Source: Pseudomonadota bacterium (GTDB lineage: Bacteria; Pseudomonadota; Gammaproteobacteria; JAKAQQ01). Taken from it: a stretch of DNA of 39,999 bases. A model generated the notes under the pieces. That model was not told the origin of the DNA, ran no database searches, and saw only the letters and a program-made list of their open reading frames with translations. How positions within the stretch are numbered: the stretch's first letter is position 1; each line of letters begins with the position of its first letter. The position numbers and the translations under genes were made by a program. Where the stretch lies: NCBI GenBank assembly GCA_021828045.1, contig JAKATI010000006.1:1-39999 (forward strand), given 5' to 3'. Of this stretch, positions 10,668-20,387 are shown piece after piece.

Positions 10668-11197
10668 CACTGTGTTCCCGTCAAATCCTCTGGATCGTGA
10701 TACCAGCGGTCCTCATTGCCACTACCAGCTTCTTTCTGCTTGAGTCCCTGCCACAACAGCTCCCGCCTGCTGACCTTGGGGGCATTGCACTCAAGAGCCT
10801 GAACCGGAAGAATGCCTTTTTCCCTGAGCATCCTTCACCGCCGGAAACCTTGGTCAACTTCTGGGCGCCTTGGTGCGCACCTTGCCGCAAAGAGATTCCC
10901 CTCCTCAATCGCCTGGCTCGGACCTCCCGCGAAGTTCATGATCATCATCTCGCGATTGTCGGCATCGCATTCGATGCCAGAGGCCCTGTCAACCGTTTTC
11001 TGGACCGGGAGAAATTGGCCTATCCCGTCTTTGTCGTGCCCCAGGATGAGGAAGCTTTCGTGGCCCGTTTCCACATCAGCTTGGTTGGTCTGCCCATCAC
11101 CCTCCTCTTAAACCGGCAGAACGAGGTCATTGCAAGGCACCTCGGTCAACTCGACCCGCTCAGTCTGGCCTCCCTCCTAGCCAACCCAGCCAACTGA
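10664..11197 (+). CDS. Membrane-anchored TlpA/DsbE-like thioredoxin
   Basis: Envelope thiol-disulfide oxidoreductase. The 177-residue protein has one N-terminal membrane segment (ILWIVIPAVLIATTSFFLL) and then a periplasmic thioredoxin domain with active site WCAPC and a cis-proline region GLPIT. It most likely reduces disulfides, for example in cytochrome c maturation or in a periplasmic reductant pathway. The GTG start overlaps the cutA stop. In pseudomonads dipZ (dsbD) occupies this position upstream of aroQ-accB-accC, and here I see only the single thioredoxin. CcmG versus TlpA cannot be separated by eye. Confidence 0.82.
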   Translation: MTLCSRQILWIVIPAVLIATTSFFLLESLPQQLPPADLGGIALKSLNRKNAFFPEHPSPPETLVNFWAPWCAPCRKEIPLLNRLARTSREVHDHHLAIVGIAFDARGPVNRFLDREKLAYPVFVVPQDEEAFVARFHISLVGLPITLLLNRQNEVIARHLGQLDPLSLASLLANPAN

Positions 11198-11392
11198 CTG
11201 ACTCGCAAGAATCCAAGGCTGAAGATCACAGCCCATTCAGCACTTTCAGCTTTCAAGACCCATCTCATGTCATGGACAAAAAGATCGAAATCAGGCAAAA
11301 TGCAGTGATATGAGTATTCTTGGCAACGAAAAATCATTATCTTCGCGAAACATGTGGTCGTCCGTCCGGCTTGGCCCAGTGTGAGGACATGA

Positions 11393-11874
11393 GTGACAGC
11401 GCTGATCGCAATCATTAACGGCCCAATCTAAATCTTTTGGGTACCCGAGAACCCGAACTGTACGGCACGGAGTCACTCGAGTCGATCATCGGCCGGTTGA
11501 CCCGACGAATCCACGAGGCAGGATATCGATCCTCCCATTTCCAGAGCAACTCCGAGGGTGCAATTATTGACCATATCCATGCGCTCGGGCTTGAGAAAAA
11601 AGGCATCGCCCTCTTCAACCCAGGCGCCTACACACACACCAGCCTGGCTTTGCGAGATGCCGTGCTGGCCGTTCGGCTCCCCTTTATCGAAGTTCACCTG
11701 AGCAACCCTGCGCGACGTGAAAGCGTTCGGACACATTCCCATTTCACGGACCTGGCAATCGGTCTCGTCAGCGGTTTCGGTCCATTGAGCTATGACCTCG
11801 CACTTGAGGCAGCACTCCAGTTTCTTCATCAACCGACTTCATTTCCTCGGGAGGCGCCACATGGACATACGTAA
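11393..11874 (+). pseudogene. aroQ: Type II 3-dehydroquinate dehydratase with a one-base frameshift near the start
   Basis: Shikimate-pathway enzyme. From 11437 the frame reads LGTREPELYG, SNSEGAIIDHIH, NPGAYTHTSLALRDA, EVHLSNP and HFTDLAIG, all classic AroQ active-site segments. The invariant N-terminal NGPNLNLLG is present but split: GTG 11393 (GAGGA upstream) reads MTALIAIINGP, then a stop appears because GGCCCAAT at 11420-11427 has three Cs. One more C restores the full motif and a protein of about 160 residues. Either the gene is broken, it starts at an internal codon without its first strand, or the assembly lacks one base. Its 3' end overlaps accB by 14 bases. Confidence 0.82.
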
Positions 11875-12307
11875 GGTCAAGAAACTAATCGAACTGCTCG
11901 AAACTTCCGGGATCAGTGAGATCGAAATCACAGAAGGAGAGGAACGGGTCCGCATCAGTCGTCTTACGACTCCACAACCTGTGGCAACCGTCTCCACGGG
12001 TGCAAACATGGTGACTCCACCACCCACCTCGCCCGCCGCAACTTCGGAGCCGTCCTCAACCCCGTCGGGTTCTGGCCATACGATCCAAGCTCCCATGGTG
12101 GGCGTTTTCTACCGATCGGCTGCACCGGACAAACCGCCTTTCGTCGAGGTCGGCCAAAACGTCAAGGCTGGCGACACGCTATGCATCATCGAGGCGATGA
12201 AGATGATGAACCAGATTCAAAGCGACAAGGGAGGTGTTATCAAGGCCATTTTGGCCGAGAATGCAACCCCTGTCGAATATGATCAACCGCTTTTCATCAT
12301 CGACTAA
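11861..12307 (+). CDS. accB: Biotin carboxyl carrier protein of acetyl-CoA carboxylase
   Basis: Carries biotin between the biotin carboxylase and carboxyltransferase reactions that make malonyl-CoA. The N-terminal helix [14 protein letters not shown] and [14 protein letters not shown] are followed by a Pro/Ala/Ser/Thr linker (about residues 40-75). The biotinyl domain has the EAMKMMN motif, whose Lys is biotinylated. It is 148 residues long, near the usual 150-156. GGGAGG lies 6 bases before ATG 11861. It overlaps the aroQ 3' end and is followed 15 bases later by accC. Confidence 0.95.
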   Translation: MDIRKVKKLIELLETSGISEIEITEGEERVRISRLTTPQPVATVSTGANMVTPPPTSPAATSEPSSTPSGSGHTIQAPMVGVFYRSAAPDKPPFVEVGQNVKAGDTLCIIEAMKMMNQIQSDKGGVIKAILAENATPVEYDQPLFIID

Positions 12308-12322
12308 ATCGGATTATTTCCC

Positions 12323-13678
12323 ATGCTAGAAAAGGTGATGATCGCTAACCGCGGTGAAATTGCGCTGCGTATTTTGAGAGCTTGTCAGGAACTGGGGATC
12401 AAAACGGTGGCGGCCCACTCCACCGTCGACCAGGATCTGAAACACGTCCGGCTAGCCGACCAACGCTTATGCATCGGGCCAGCGCCATCGTCAAAAAGCT
12501 ACCTCAATATCCCGGCACTCATTAGCGCCGCCGAGGCGCTCGATGTCCAAGCCATTCATCCTGGGTACGGCTTTCTCTCGGAAAATGCCGATTTTGCTGA
12601 AGCAGTCGAATCCTGCGGTTTCATTTTTATTGGGCCCAAGCCCGAAACCATCCGCCTCATGGGTGATAAGGTTTCGGCAATTCAGTGCATGAAGGCCTCG
12701 GGCATTCCGACGATCCCGGGATCAGATGGACCCTTGAACTCGGATTCCACGGAGATCCATCGGATCGCCCGGAACATTGGCTATCCCGTCATGATCAAGG
12801 CAGCAGGCGGAGGCGGGGGACGCGGCATGCGGGTCGTGCACAGCGATGCTGCCCTGGTTCATGCAATCGACTTGACCCGTGCGGAAGCTCAGGCCGCCTT
12901 TGGCAATCCCAACGTCTATCTTGAGCGTTACTTGTCGGCTCCGCGTCACATCGAGGTCCAAGTTCTCGCGGATGGTCAAGGCAATGCGATTCACCTCGGT
13001 GAGCGTGACTGCTCCATGCAACGCCGCCATCAAAAAATCATTGAGGAGGCTCCTGCCCTGGGAATCTCGGACCGACAGCGCCGCCAATTGGGTGAGCGAT
13101 GCGTACAGGCCTGCCAGAAATTTGGTTACCGAGGGGCTGGCACTTTCGAGTTTCTTTACGAAAACGGAGAGTTTCATTTTATCGAGATGAACACGCGGAT
13201 CCAGGTCGAACACCCGATCACCGAGGCCATTACTGGAGTGGATCTGGTCAAGGAGATGATCCGGATCTCCTCTGGCGAACCCCTCCGGATCCGACAGCGG
13301 GATATCACCTTCCGTGGGCATGCCATTGAGTGCCGGATTAACGCCGAGACCCCAACCAACTTCATGCCTTCCCCAGGCCTAGTCACCCGGTGGGTCCCCC
13401 CCGGAGGACCTGGCATCCGGGTGGACTCTCACCTGTATTCCGGATATCGGGTTCCGCCCTATTACGATTCCCTGATCGCAAAAATCATTGCCTATGGGGA
13501 GACACGGGATGAGTCCCTTTCACGCATGCAGGCTGCACTCCTGGAAACCGTCGTGGAGGGTATCGCCACCAACATCCCCCTCCATCTCGAACTGCTGCAC
13601 GATGAGGGAGTGAAACAAGGAGGACTCGACATCCATTTCCTGACCAAGAAACTGGAAAACCGCATGACGACAAAATGA
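12323..13678 (+). CDS. accC: Biotin carboxylase subunit of acetyl-CoA carboxylase
   Basis: ATP-grasp enzyme that carboxylates biotin on AccB. It starts with [18 protein letters not shown]. The glycine-rich ATP loop is [11 protein letters not shown], the substrate loop is [11 protein letters not shown], and [14 protein letters not shown] carries the metal and catalytic residues. At 451 residues it has the expected length. It is co-transcribed with accB. In pseudomonads prmA comes next, but here a DUF3426 gene follows directly. Confidence 0.96.
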   Translation: MLEKVMIANRGEIALRILRACQELGIKTVAAHSTVDQDLKHVRLADQRLCIGPAPSSKSYLNIPALISAAEALDVQAIHPGYGFLSENADFAEAVESCGFIFIGPKPETIRLMGDKVSAIQCMKASGIPTIPGSDGPLNSDSTEIHRIARNIGYPVMIKAAGGGGGRGMRVVHSDAALVHAIDLTRAEAQAAFGNPNVYLERYLSAPRHIEVQVLADGQGNAIHLGERDCSMQRRHQKIIEEAPALGISDRQRRQLGERCVQACQKFGYRGAGTFEFLYENGEFHFIEMNTRIQVEHPITEAITGVDLVKEMIRISSGEPLRIRQRDITFRGHAIECRINAETPTNFMPSPGLVTRWVPPGGPGIRVDSHLYSGYRVPPYYDSLIAKIIAYGETRDESLSRMQAALLETVVEGIATNIPLHLELLHDEGVKQGGLDIHFLTKKLENRMTTK

Positions 13679-13781
13679 GATCCGTGGCTTCCGCCTATCA
13701 CCCGCCTGCAACCCCTTGCCCCGGTCAAACCGGATGCTATTCGAAAGGTCAAGGCTCCATGCAGGCCCGCCGGTCTCTGAG

Positions 13782-14804
13782 ATGCTGACCCGCTGTGACC
13801 GGTGCGGGACGTGGTTCCGTGTACGCAAGGAGCAGCTGGCAGTTGCGGAGGGTTGGGTTCGCTGTGGCCATTGTGGCCAGACTTTTTTGGCCGAATCCTC
13901 TCTCTTGGAAGAACCCGGACTCAAGAAGGACATCCAGCCCCTGACACCGTCCGGGCTCGCATCTCCGAACCCAGTCCAAACCAGTCACCCACTCGAGGTC
14001 AAATCCCACCCGGAACCGGAACCCATCCTCGACCTGCATCCAGCCGCATGGGAAGAAGACCGCCCACTCCAAACACTAGCTCCCGAATCTGAACCCGATG
14101 CCGCTGCATCGCACCTCGAATCGCTGAGGGACGAACCAACCTCAGCCCCACCCGACGGCGACATCCCCCCACTTCACACAGAAATCGGGAGTCCTGTCCT
14201 ACCGATCCATGCAAACCCCACCGAATCCGGTTTCGGTGCAAAGAGGACGGAGACTGGGGCTGAACCCGTCATTTCACCGTCCAGTCCACCGACAAATTCC
14301 CTTTCTGGTCGTAGAAGCACCGCTTTCTGGACCATCGGCTGTGTCCTGGCCGCGGGACTAATCGTCTTTGAGGCCATGGCGATCAGTCATCATGGGCAAA
14401 CGCCTGATATCGCTTCGCGGAGCCCCACCCTCGAATCGCCTTCCACAGGAAAGGCTCCTCTCTCTCCGGCACTGGTCCATATCCTGTCGGCTGAGGTCAG
14501 GCAAACGCGACAGGCTCCTGGTGGCCTTGCGATCGAAGGGACCCTGTTCAATGCATCGACTCACGGGCTGGCTTTCCCGGAACTGCTCGTCCGCTTCACC
14601 GATCTTGAGGGCCGGATCGTGAAGGAAGGCCTTTTCCCTCCCACGGATTACCTTCCGGTCCCGCCTCACGACCCGGTGATCCCCGCACATGGCGCAGTGG
14701 CGTTCAGGCTTCTCGTGATTGATCCGGGACCGCAAGCCGTTGGGTTCAGTCTGAGATCCTGCCTGTCCCGCCGTGGAGATGCCACCTTTTGTGGGAGTCC
14801 ATAG
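13782..14804 (+). CDS. Zinc-ribbon, single-pass membrane protein (MJ0042 finger plus DUF3426)
   Basis: The N-terminus holds a four-cysteine ribbon (RCDRCG ... RCGHCGQTF, residues 4-33) of the MJ0042/zinc_ribbon_5 type. A long Pro/Glu/Ser-rich low-complexity stretch follows to about residue 175, then one membrane segment (TAFWTIGCVLAAGLIVFEAMAI). The C-terminal DUF3426 domain resembles the family in IEGTLFNAS, LLVRFTDLEGRIV and a closing proline-rich segment. The function is unknown. ATG 13782 puts the finger at the extreme N-terminus as in homologues; ATG 13716 would add 22 residues. The same gene type sits between prmA and dusB upstream of fis in pseudomonads. Confidence 0.85.
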   Translation: MLTRCDRCGTWFRVRKEQLAVAEGWVRCGHCGQTFLAESSLLEEPGLKKDIQPLTPSGLASPNPVQTSHPLEVKSHPEPEPILDLHPAAWEEDRPLQTLAPESEPDAAASHLESLRDEPTSAPPDGDIPPLHTEIGSPVLPIHANPTESGFGAKRTETGAEPVISPSSPPTNSLSGRRSTAFWTIGCVLAAGLIVFEAMAISHHGQTPDIASRSPTLESPSTGKAPLSPALVHILSAEVRQTRQAPGGLAIEGTLFNASTHGLAFPELLVRFTDLEGRIVKEGLFPPTDYLPVPPHDPVIPAHGAVAFRLLVIDPGPQAVGFSLRSCLSRRGDATFCGSP

Positions 14805-14980
14805 GGGAAACAGCACACCCGGCCCAGCTTTACGACTGGAGTCAATAAATTACGACGGCCTATGCGATCCGATATGAAGTTCCAAGAAAATAGATAACAT
14901 CATACTGTCTGCTTCGGGGATCCGGCTTCCACCCAATTTCATTTTTGTCAAGTGGCCGAAGACGCAGATACGGGGGTAAT

Positions 14981-15334
14981 ATGACCTCCCGCAGTACAGT
15001 CCCAAGCAGTGCCATGAACCCGAATGACAAAAAACGAACAACATCCTCATTAGCTGTACCGTTTCACAATGGCGAGGAGCTACCATCCAGCCAGTCTTTG
15101 AGACACTTCGCCGCGCAGGCTTTTCGACGATATCTCAAAGAGTTGAACGGAAACAAGCCCCGCAATCTCTACAATTTTGTCCTGAGAGAGATCGAGCAAC
15201 CTCTGATCCAGGTCGCCCTCGAACATACACAGGGTAACCAGACGGAAGCGGCGAGGCTGCTTGGAGTCAGCCGGGTGACACTCCGCAAAAAATTACGGGC
15301 GCACGGCCTACCCCAGACCTCCAGACCTGCATGA
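14981..15334 (+). CDS. fis: Fis-family DNA-binding protein
   Basis: Nucleoid-associated protein and growth-phase regulator. The C-terminal half is diagnostic: REIEQPLIQVALEHTQGNQTEAARLLGVSRVTLRKKLRAHG contains the Fis dimer helix and helix-turn-helix. The chosen start, ATG 14981, has GGGGGTA just upstream and gives 117 residues, about 20 more than enterobacterial Fis. ATG 15014 is an alternative without a ribosome-binding site. It precedes purH by about 50 bases. The 176 bases upstream are AT-richer than average and may hold its promoter, but I could not fix one. Confidence 0.9.
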   Translation: MTSRSTVPSSAMNPNDKKRTTSSLAVPFHNGEELPSSQSLRHFAAQAFRRYLKELNGNKPRNLYNFVLREIEQPLIQVALEHTQGNQTEAARLLGVSRVTLRKKLRAHGLPQTSRPA

Positions 15335-15385
15335 GCCTCACCCTACGTAAACTGGCAACCCAATGAAGGCTTGGGGCGGAGGCTT

Positions 15386-16930
15386 ATGAGTGCGTGGGCG
15401 CTTTTCAGTCTCTACGACCGGTCTGGGGCATCAGATTTTGCAGAACAGCTGGTCAAGGCCGGCATTTCATTGCTAGCAACCGGTGGAACTGCTCAATATC
15501 TGAAGAGCCGGGGGATTGCGGTCCAGTCGGTTGCTGCACAGTATGGATCCCCCGAACTGTTAGGCGGACGGGTAAAAACCCTGCACCCCGAACTCCATGC
15601 CGGAATTTTGGCCCGTTCGGGAGATCTTGCGGAACTCCGCAACCGGGGCACCCAGGCGATTGACTACGTGATTGTGAGCCTGTATCCCTTCATGGAAACT
15701 TGGGCACGTCGCCAGACGGATGAGGACTTGATCGAGCAGATCGACATCGGAGGAGTCGCGTTGATCCGGGCTGCAGCCAAGAATCACGAACGGGTCACCG
15801 TCATCGTAGACCCTGCGGATTACGGCTGGATCAGTCAACGCGTCCAGAATGCAGGCATCTTGAGCCGGACAGAACGGCGTGAGCTCGCAGCCAAAGCATT
15901 CCGTCTGACTGCAAGCTACGATGGACTGATTGCCCGATGGCTCACCCCACTCCTCCCCGAACCGGGGACACGATGGCCGGAACATTTTCCGATCTCGCTT
16001 GAACATGCCTTTGACCTCCGATACGGGGATAATCCACACCAACGAGCTGCTTTTTATCGCGACCCCATGCAGAGCCTTCCTTGGACCTTGGTCTCCGGCG
16101 ACGCCAAACCACTTTCCTACAACAACCTTCTGGATATTGAAGCTGCCATATCCTGTATTGATCACGTGCCAGAGGTCGCTTGTGCTATCGTCAAGCACGC
16201 GAGCCCTTGTGCGATGGCTTGTACCTCGGACCCACTCGAAGCCTATCAAAAAGCCTATGAAGCTGATCCCGTCTCCGCGTTTGGCGGAATCATCGTCTTC
16301 AACCGATGGGTCGGTGCCGACTTGTTGGCCGCAGTTTTTCAACGACAGTTTGTCGAAATCCTGGTGGCTCCCGGTTTCACGCCGGAAGGATTGGCGTTGC
16401 TTCACAAACGACCCAAGGTTCGTGCCATCCAGCTCCAGGAAAGGGCCCGAGGAGACTCTCCCCCATCCGGAACACTCCGGTCCGTCGCTGGAGGATATGT
16501 AGTTGAGGAAGCCGACCAGATCCTCCTCGACGAGGTCCGGTTACAATGCGTCACCCGTCGCCAGCCCAGCAAAAGCGAATGGGCAGACCTCCGACTTGCT
16601 TGGCATGTCGCACGGACAGTCCCTTCCAACGCCATCGTTCTCGTCCGGCAAGGCCGGACAGTAGGTATCGGCGGCGGACAACCGAACCGACCTGACAGTC
16701 TCCTGATCGCCAAGGAAAAAGCCGACCGAGCCGGCTTTTCCTTGGAATCCGCAGTCTTGGCCTCGGATGGATTTCTACCGTTCCCAGATGTGGTCGAGAC
16801 AGCCGGTGCCCTCGGTATCTCCGCTATCATCCAGCCAGGAGGCTCCCTCAAGGATCAGGATGTGACTGCAGCGGCGGATAACCGGAACATGGCCATGCTG
16901 CTGACCAACCTGCGTCATTTCCGTCACTGA
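15386..16930 (+). CDS. purH: Bifunctional AICAR transformylase / IMP cyclohydrolase
   Basis: Catalyses the last two steps of IMP synthesis. The N-terminal MGS-like cyclohydrolase domain reads ALFSLYDRSGASDFA, LLATGGTA, GGRVKTLHPELHAGIL and IDIGGVALIRAAAKN. The C-terminal transformylase domain reads LRYGDNPHQ, YNNLLDIEAA, VKHASPCAMA, SAFGGIIVFN and the terminal NMAMLLTNLRHFRH. It is 514 residues long. GGAGG lies 4 bases before ATG 15386; a TTG at 15371 would add five residues. The active-site motif is KHASPCA rather than the common KHANPCG, but the Lys-His pair is kept. It is part of fis-purH-purD. Confidence 0.95.
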   Translation: MSAWALFSLYDRSGASDFAEQLVKAGISLLATGGTAQYLKSRGIAVQSVAAQYGSPELLGGRVKTLHPELHAGILARSGDLAELRNRGTQAIDYVIVSLYPFMETWARRQTDEDLIEQIDIGGVALIRAAAKNHERVTVIVDPADYGWISQRVQNAGILSRTERRELAAKAFRLTASYDGLIARWLTPLLPEPGTRWPEHFPISLEHAFDLRYGDNPHQRAAFYRDPMQSLPWTLVSGDAKPLSYNNLLDIEAAISCIDHVPEVACAIVKHASPCAMACTSDPLEAYQKAYEADPVSAFGGIIVFNRWVGADLLAAVFQRQFVEILVAPGFTPEGLALLHKRPKVRAIQLQERARGDSPPSGTLRSVAGGYVVEEADQILLDEVRLQCVTRRQPSKSEWADLRLAWHVARTVPSNAIVLVRQGRTVGIGGGQPNRPDSLLIAKEKADRAGFSLESAVLASDGFLPFPDVVETAGALGISAIIQPGGSLKDQDVTAAADNRNMAMLLTNLRHFRH

Positions 16931-16948
16931 CCTTGTCGCTGGAGAAAC

Positions 16949-18229
16949 ATGAACCATCAAGGACCTGGTGCGCGAATTCTTGTCGTCGGACAAGGCGCAC
17001 GAGAACATGCCCTTGCCTGGGCGCTGTCCCGTTCACCAGAAACCCGGGCATTGTGGGTGGCTCCAGGTAATGCCGGAACCGGCCAAGAACCCAAAACGCG
17101 AAATATTTCAATCGAAGCTCACGAAGTGGATGCCTTGGCCACTTTTGCCCGCCAGGAAAACATGGACCTCGTCGTCGTCGGCCCAGAAGCTCCGCTTGTA
17201 CTCGGACTGGCCGATCGTCTGGCGGTTCAGGGCATAGCTGTCATTGGTCCACGACAGGATGCCGCCCGACTGGAGGGATCCAAGATCACCTGTAAGCGAT
17301 TCTGCCAACAGCATGGTATTCCGACGGCACCAGCCCGTGTCCACGAAAAGCCAGAGGATGCCCTCCGAGACGTTGCGACCTGTCCCCTACCGGTTGTGAT
17401 CAAGGCCTCTGGACTATGTGGTGGGAAAGGGGTCGTGATTGCAACCTCGCGGGAAGAGGCGGAGACAGCGGTCCAGAAGCTCTCACAGCTGCCCGGTGGA
17501 CAGGAGGGCCTGCTCGTTGAAGAATGTCTGGAGGGCTGGGAAACGAGTTATATCGTGCTGGCCCAAGAGACGAGCTATCTGCCTTGCCCTTCCACCCAGG
17601 ACCACAAAAGGCTTAAGGACGGCAATCGTGGCCCCAATACGGGGGGCATGGGCGCTTTCTCGCCTGCCAACCGTGTCACACCCGAAGTGGAAGCTCGCAT
17701 TTGTCGCGAGATCATCGAGCCGACACTCCAGGCACTCGCACAATCCGGACATCCCTACCAAGGGTTCCTCTACGCTGGAATCATGGTCGACAAGAGCGGG
17801 AAACCGAACCTCCTGGAATTCAACTGCCGTCTCGGAGATCCAGAAGCCCAGGTTATTCTGTTCCGTCTCGTGGATGACCTTCATGCGATTTTTGAAGCCA
17901 CCGTGCAGAAACGTTTGGACAAGATCCGCTGGACTTCCCGGCCAGAAGTCGCACTCACCACGGTAATTGCCTCATCCGGGTATCCAGAAGCACCTTCCAG
18001 TGAGGGCGAGCCAATCGACGGCCTCGAGGTGCCGGAAGTAGACACTGATCTCAAGATCTTCCACGGCGGAACGGGACGGAGAAACGGGCAGGTCGTGTGT
18101 AGTGGAGGTCGGGTGCTCTCCGTCACCGGGCGTGGCAGCAGCCTAGCCCAGGCCCGTGCCCGGGTTTATGACCGGATCAAGAATCTGCATTTTGCCGGCA
18201 TGCAGTATCGAAAAGACATTGGCTCATGA
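16949..18229 (+). CDS. purD: Phosphoribosylamine-glycine ligase
   Basis: ATP-grasp enzyme of de novo purine synthesis that makes glycinamide ribonucleotide. Signatures are ILVVGQGAREHALAWAL, VAPGNAGT, VVGPEAPLVLGLAD, RLEGSKITCKRF, the nucleotide loop IKASGLCGGKGVVIA (commonly KADGLAAGKGVV), NTGGMGAFSPA and EFNCRLGDPEAQ. It is 426 residues long. A GGAG site precedes ATG 16949, and its stop overlaps the next start (ATGA, 18226-18229). Confidence 0.95.
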   Translation: MNHQGPGARILVVGQGAREHALAWALSRSPETRALWVAPGNAGTGQEPKTRNISIEAHEVDALATFARQENMDLVVVGPEAPLVLGLADRLAVQGIAVIGPRQDAARLEGSKITCKRFCQQHGIPTAPARVHEKPEDALRDVATCPLPVVIKASGLCGGKGVVIATSREEAETAVQKLSQLPGGQEGLLVEECLEGWETSYIVLAQETSYLPCPSTQDHKRLKDGNRGPNTGGMGAFSPANRVTPEVEARICREIIEPTLQALAQSGHPYQGFLYAGIMVDKSGKPNLLEFNCRLGDPEAQVILFRLVDDLHAIFEATVQKRLDKIRWTSRPEVALTTVIASSGYPEAPSSEGEPIDGLEVPEVDTDLKIFHGGTGRRNGQVVCSGGRVLSVTGRGSSLAQARARVYDRIKNLHFAGMQYRKDIGS

Positions 18230-18675
18230 TCCTGTCCACAAACTGTCGCATTGAGCTTTGCCCACCGGGTATCCATGGAGAACAGATCCATGCGGTACTG
18301 AACGAGTTGCGTGAAGCACTGGACCTGTCCACCTTCGAGCACCGCTGGCGGTACCAGCACCAATACTATGGGTATGAGGTGGTTGTCGCGTGGCTGGACG
18401 AGGAAGCAGCCGGTGTCATGGGGATGCGTCCGGTCGAAACCTTTTCACGCGGGGCCTTCCTCCACATTGATGACTTGGTGGTCCGTCATGATTGGCGTCG
18501 TCGGGGGATCGGACGGGCACTGCTCCACTGGGGGGAAACCTGGGCGACCGCACATGGTCTGGATACCGTCTTTCTGGACAGTCGTATTGAGGCTCTTTCC
18601 TTCTATCAGCAGCTCGGCTACAACCCGCACGGGTCGGTTCTGGTCCGGAAGATTCTTAACACCCCGTCTACCTGA
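18226..18675 (+). CDS. GNAT-family N-acetyltransferase
   Basis: A 149-residue acetyl-CoA-dependent acetyltransferase. Motif A, VVRHDWRRRGIGRALL, is the acetyl-CoA pyrophosphate loop (R/Q-x-x-G-x-G/A), preceded by the strand HIDDL and followed by a GLDTVFLDSR strand and FYQQLGY near the C-terminus, as in typical GNAT proteins. The substrate is unknown. It is translationally coupled to purD by ATGA and ends 6 bases from the convergent rho stop, so it is the last gene of this long plus-strand run. Confidence 0.85.
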   Translation: MILSTNCRIELCPPGIHGEQIHAVLNELREALDLSTFEHRWRYQHQYYGYEVVVAWLDEEAAGVMGMRPVETFSRGAFLHIDDLVVRHDWRRRGIGRALLHWGETWATAHGLDTVFLDSRIEALSFYQQLGYNPHGSVLVRKILNTPST

Positions 18676-18681
18676 GTGCTT

Positions 18682-20064
18682 TCAGCGCTTCATGGAATCG
18701 AAGAATTCGCTGTTGACCTTCGTTTCTTTGAGTTTCGAGAGCAGGAATTCAATGGCTGCCAGTTCATCCATGGGATGCAAAAGCTGGCGCAAAATCCACA
18801 GTTTCTGCAGCTCATCAGGGGTGACCAGCAGTTCTTCACGACGGGTTCCCGAACGGTTGATGTTGATGGCCGGGAAAATTCGCTTTTCGTAGATCCGGCG
18901 ATCCAAGTGGATTTCCGAGTTTCCGGTCCCCTTAAATTCCTCATAGATCACATCATCCATCCGCGAACCCGTATCAATCAGTGCCGTGGCGACAATGGTC
19001 AGACTGCCACCTTCCTCAATGTTCCGGGCCGAACCGAAAATCCGCTTGGGCCGCTGTAATGCACTTGCATCAACGCCTCCGGTCAGAACCTTCCCGGATG
19101 CCGGAGCCACGGTATTGTAGGCTCTAGCCAAACGGGTAATTGAATCCAGGAGGATGACGACGTCACGTTTATGCTCCACCAGGCGCTTGGCCTTCTCGAT
19201 CACCATCTCTGCTGCCTGGACATGTCGCGATGCCGGCTCATCGAAGGTACTGGAGACGACTTCCCCTCGGACCGAGCGACTCATTTCCGTCACTTCCTCG
19301 GGTCGCTCATCAATAAGCAGGACGATGAGGTAGACCTCCGGGTGATTCGCCGTGATGGACTGCGCGATGTTTTGAAGCATCATCGTTTTCCCAGCCTTGG
19401 GAGGAGACACGATGAGGCTGCGCTGACCCTTGCCGATAGGCGCCACCATATCGATGATGCGTGCCGTCAGATCCTCTGTGCTCCCTGTTCCGCGTTCCAT
19501 TTTGAAACGGGTTCTGGGGAACAGCGGAGTCAGATTCTCGAACAGGATCTTGTTCTGAGCATTGGACGGGTGGTCATAGTTAATGCGATCCACCCGAAGA
19601 AGCGCGAAATAGCGTTCTCCCTCCTTGGGGGGTCGTACATGCCCAAGGACCGTATCGCCGGTCCGGAGGTTAAAGCGCCGGACTTGGCTCGGGGATATGT
19701 AAACATCATCCGGCCCTGCAAGGTAGGAGCTGTCCGCCGAGCGCAGAAACCCATAACCATCCTGCATGATCTCGAGAACACCCTCAGCAACAATGATCTC
19801 ACCACCACGAGCCTTGGCTTTGAGAATAGAGAAAATGACTTCTTGTTTGCGGGCTCTGGCCGCTCCCTCGATGGACAGGGACTCAGCAAGCTGGATCAGC
19901 TCCGTCGGGGACATCTTCTTGAGGGCATTGAGATCGATCGTTGGACGATTCTCATCAAATGCCACGTTTTCTTCCGGAACGTCCTCTTCTGGTCCATTGG
20001 GCAGGCCACCCATCGGCTCATTGGGGAGCATGCGCGGACCGCCGCGCCGTCTGGGGTACCTCAC
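18682..20064 (-). CDS. rho: Transcription termination factor Rho, with N-terminal extension
   Basis: Hexameric RNA-dependent ATPase that ends transcription. It has the N-terminal [18 protein letters not shown] and [11 protein letters not shown] segments, the RNA-binding core [20 protein letters not shown], Walker A SPPKAGKT, Walker [17 protein letters not shown], the Q-loop and R-loop, and [20 protein letters not shown]. From GTG 20064 it is 460 residues, roughly 41 longer than E. coli Rho; the extra part is Arg/Pro/Gly/Glu-rich ([16 protein letters not shown]). The GTG overlaps the trxA stop (GTGA), favouring this start, but ATG 20031 and ATG 20013 are possible. It forms an operon with trxA. 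Confidence 0.95.
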   Translation of the reverse strand: MRYPRRRGGPRMLPNEPMGGLPNGPEEDVPEENVAFDENRPTIDLNALKKMSPTELIQLAESLSIEGAARARKQEVIFSILKAKARGGEIIVAEGVLEIMQDGYGFLRSADSSYLAGPDDVYISPSQVRRFNLRTGDTVLGHVRPPKEGERYFALLRVDRINYDHPSNAQNKILFENLTPLFPRTRFKMERGTGSTEDLTARIIDMVAPIGKGQRSLIVSPPKAGKTMMLQNIAQSITANHPEVYLIVLLIDERPEEVTEMSRSVRGEVVSSTFDEPASRHVQAAEMVIEKAKRLVEHKRDVVILLDSITRLARAYNTVAPASGKVLTGGVDASALQRPKRIFGSARNIEEGGSLTIVATALIDTGSRMDDVIYEEFKGTGNSEIHLDRRIYEKRIFPAININRSGTRREELLVTPDELQKLWILRQLLHPMDELAAIEFLLSKLKETKVNSEFFDSMKR

Positions 20065-20387
20065 AGGTTGGTATCCAAGAAATTGGTCAGCTGGGTGCGA
20101 CTCAGGGCACCTACCTTCTGTGCTTGCACATTGCCTCCTTTGAACAAAATCAAGGTCGGGATTCCACGAACCCCGTAGTGAGCGGGTGTCTTTGGGTTCT
20201 CATCCACGTTGAGCTTCATGATCCGGATTCGGCCAGCGTATTGACCGGCGATTTCCTCGAGAAGCGGGGCAATCATCCTACAGGGCCCACACCACTCGGC
20301 CCAGAAATCGACCAGAACCGGCGGGTCTGACCGCAGTACATCCGCGTCAAACGTCGAATCGCTGGTATGGGCGATCAACTCACTCAT
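20061..20387 (-). CDS. trxA: Thioredoxin 1
   Basis: Cytoplasmic disulfide reductant, 108 residues. The active site is WCGPC in [15 protein letters not shown], with cis-proline GIPT and the usual LNVDENP and GALSRTQL segments. GGAG lies 8 bases before ATG 20387. Directly upstream of rho, a trx-rho order common in gammaproteobacteria, and coupled to it by GTGA. It could also supply electrons to class II RNR. Confidence 0.96.
   Translation of the reverse strand: MSELIAHTSDSTFDADVLRSDPPVLVDFWAEWCGPCRMIAPLLEEIAGQYAGRIRIMKLNVDENPKTPAHYGVRGIPTLILFKGGNVQAQKVGALSRTQLTNFLDTNL

Noticed and set aside
19171-20178. Open frame of 335 codons on the plus strand opposite rho
   Set aside because: Shadow of rho; no motifs.
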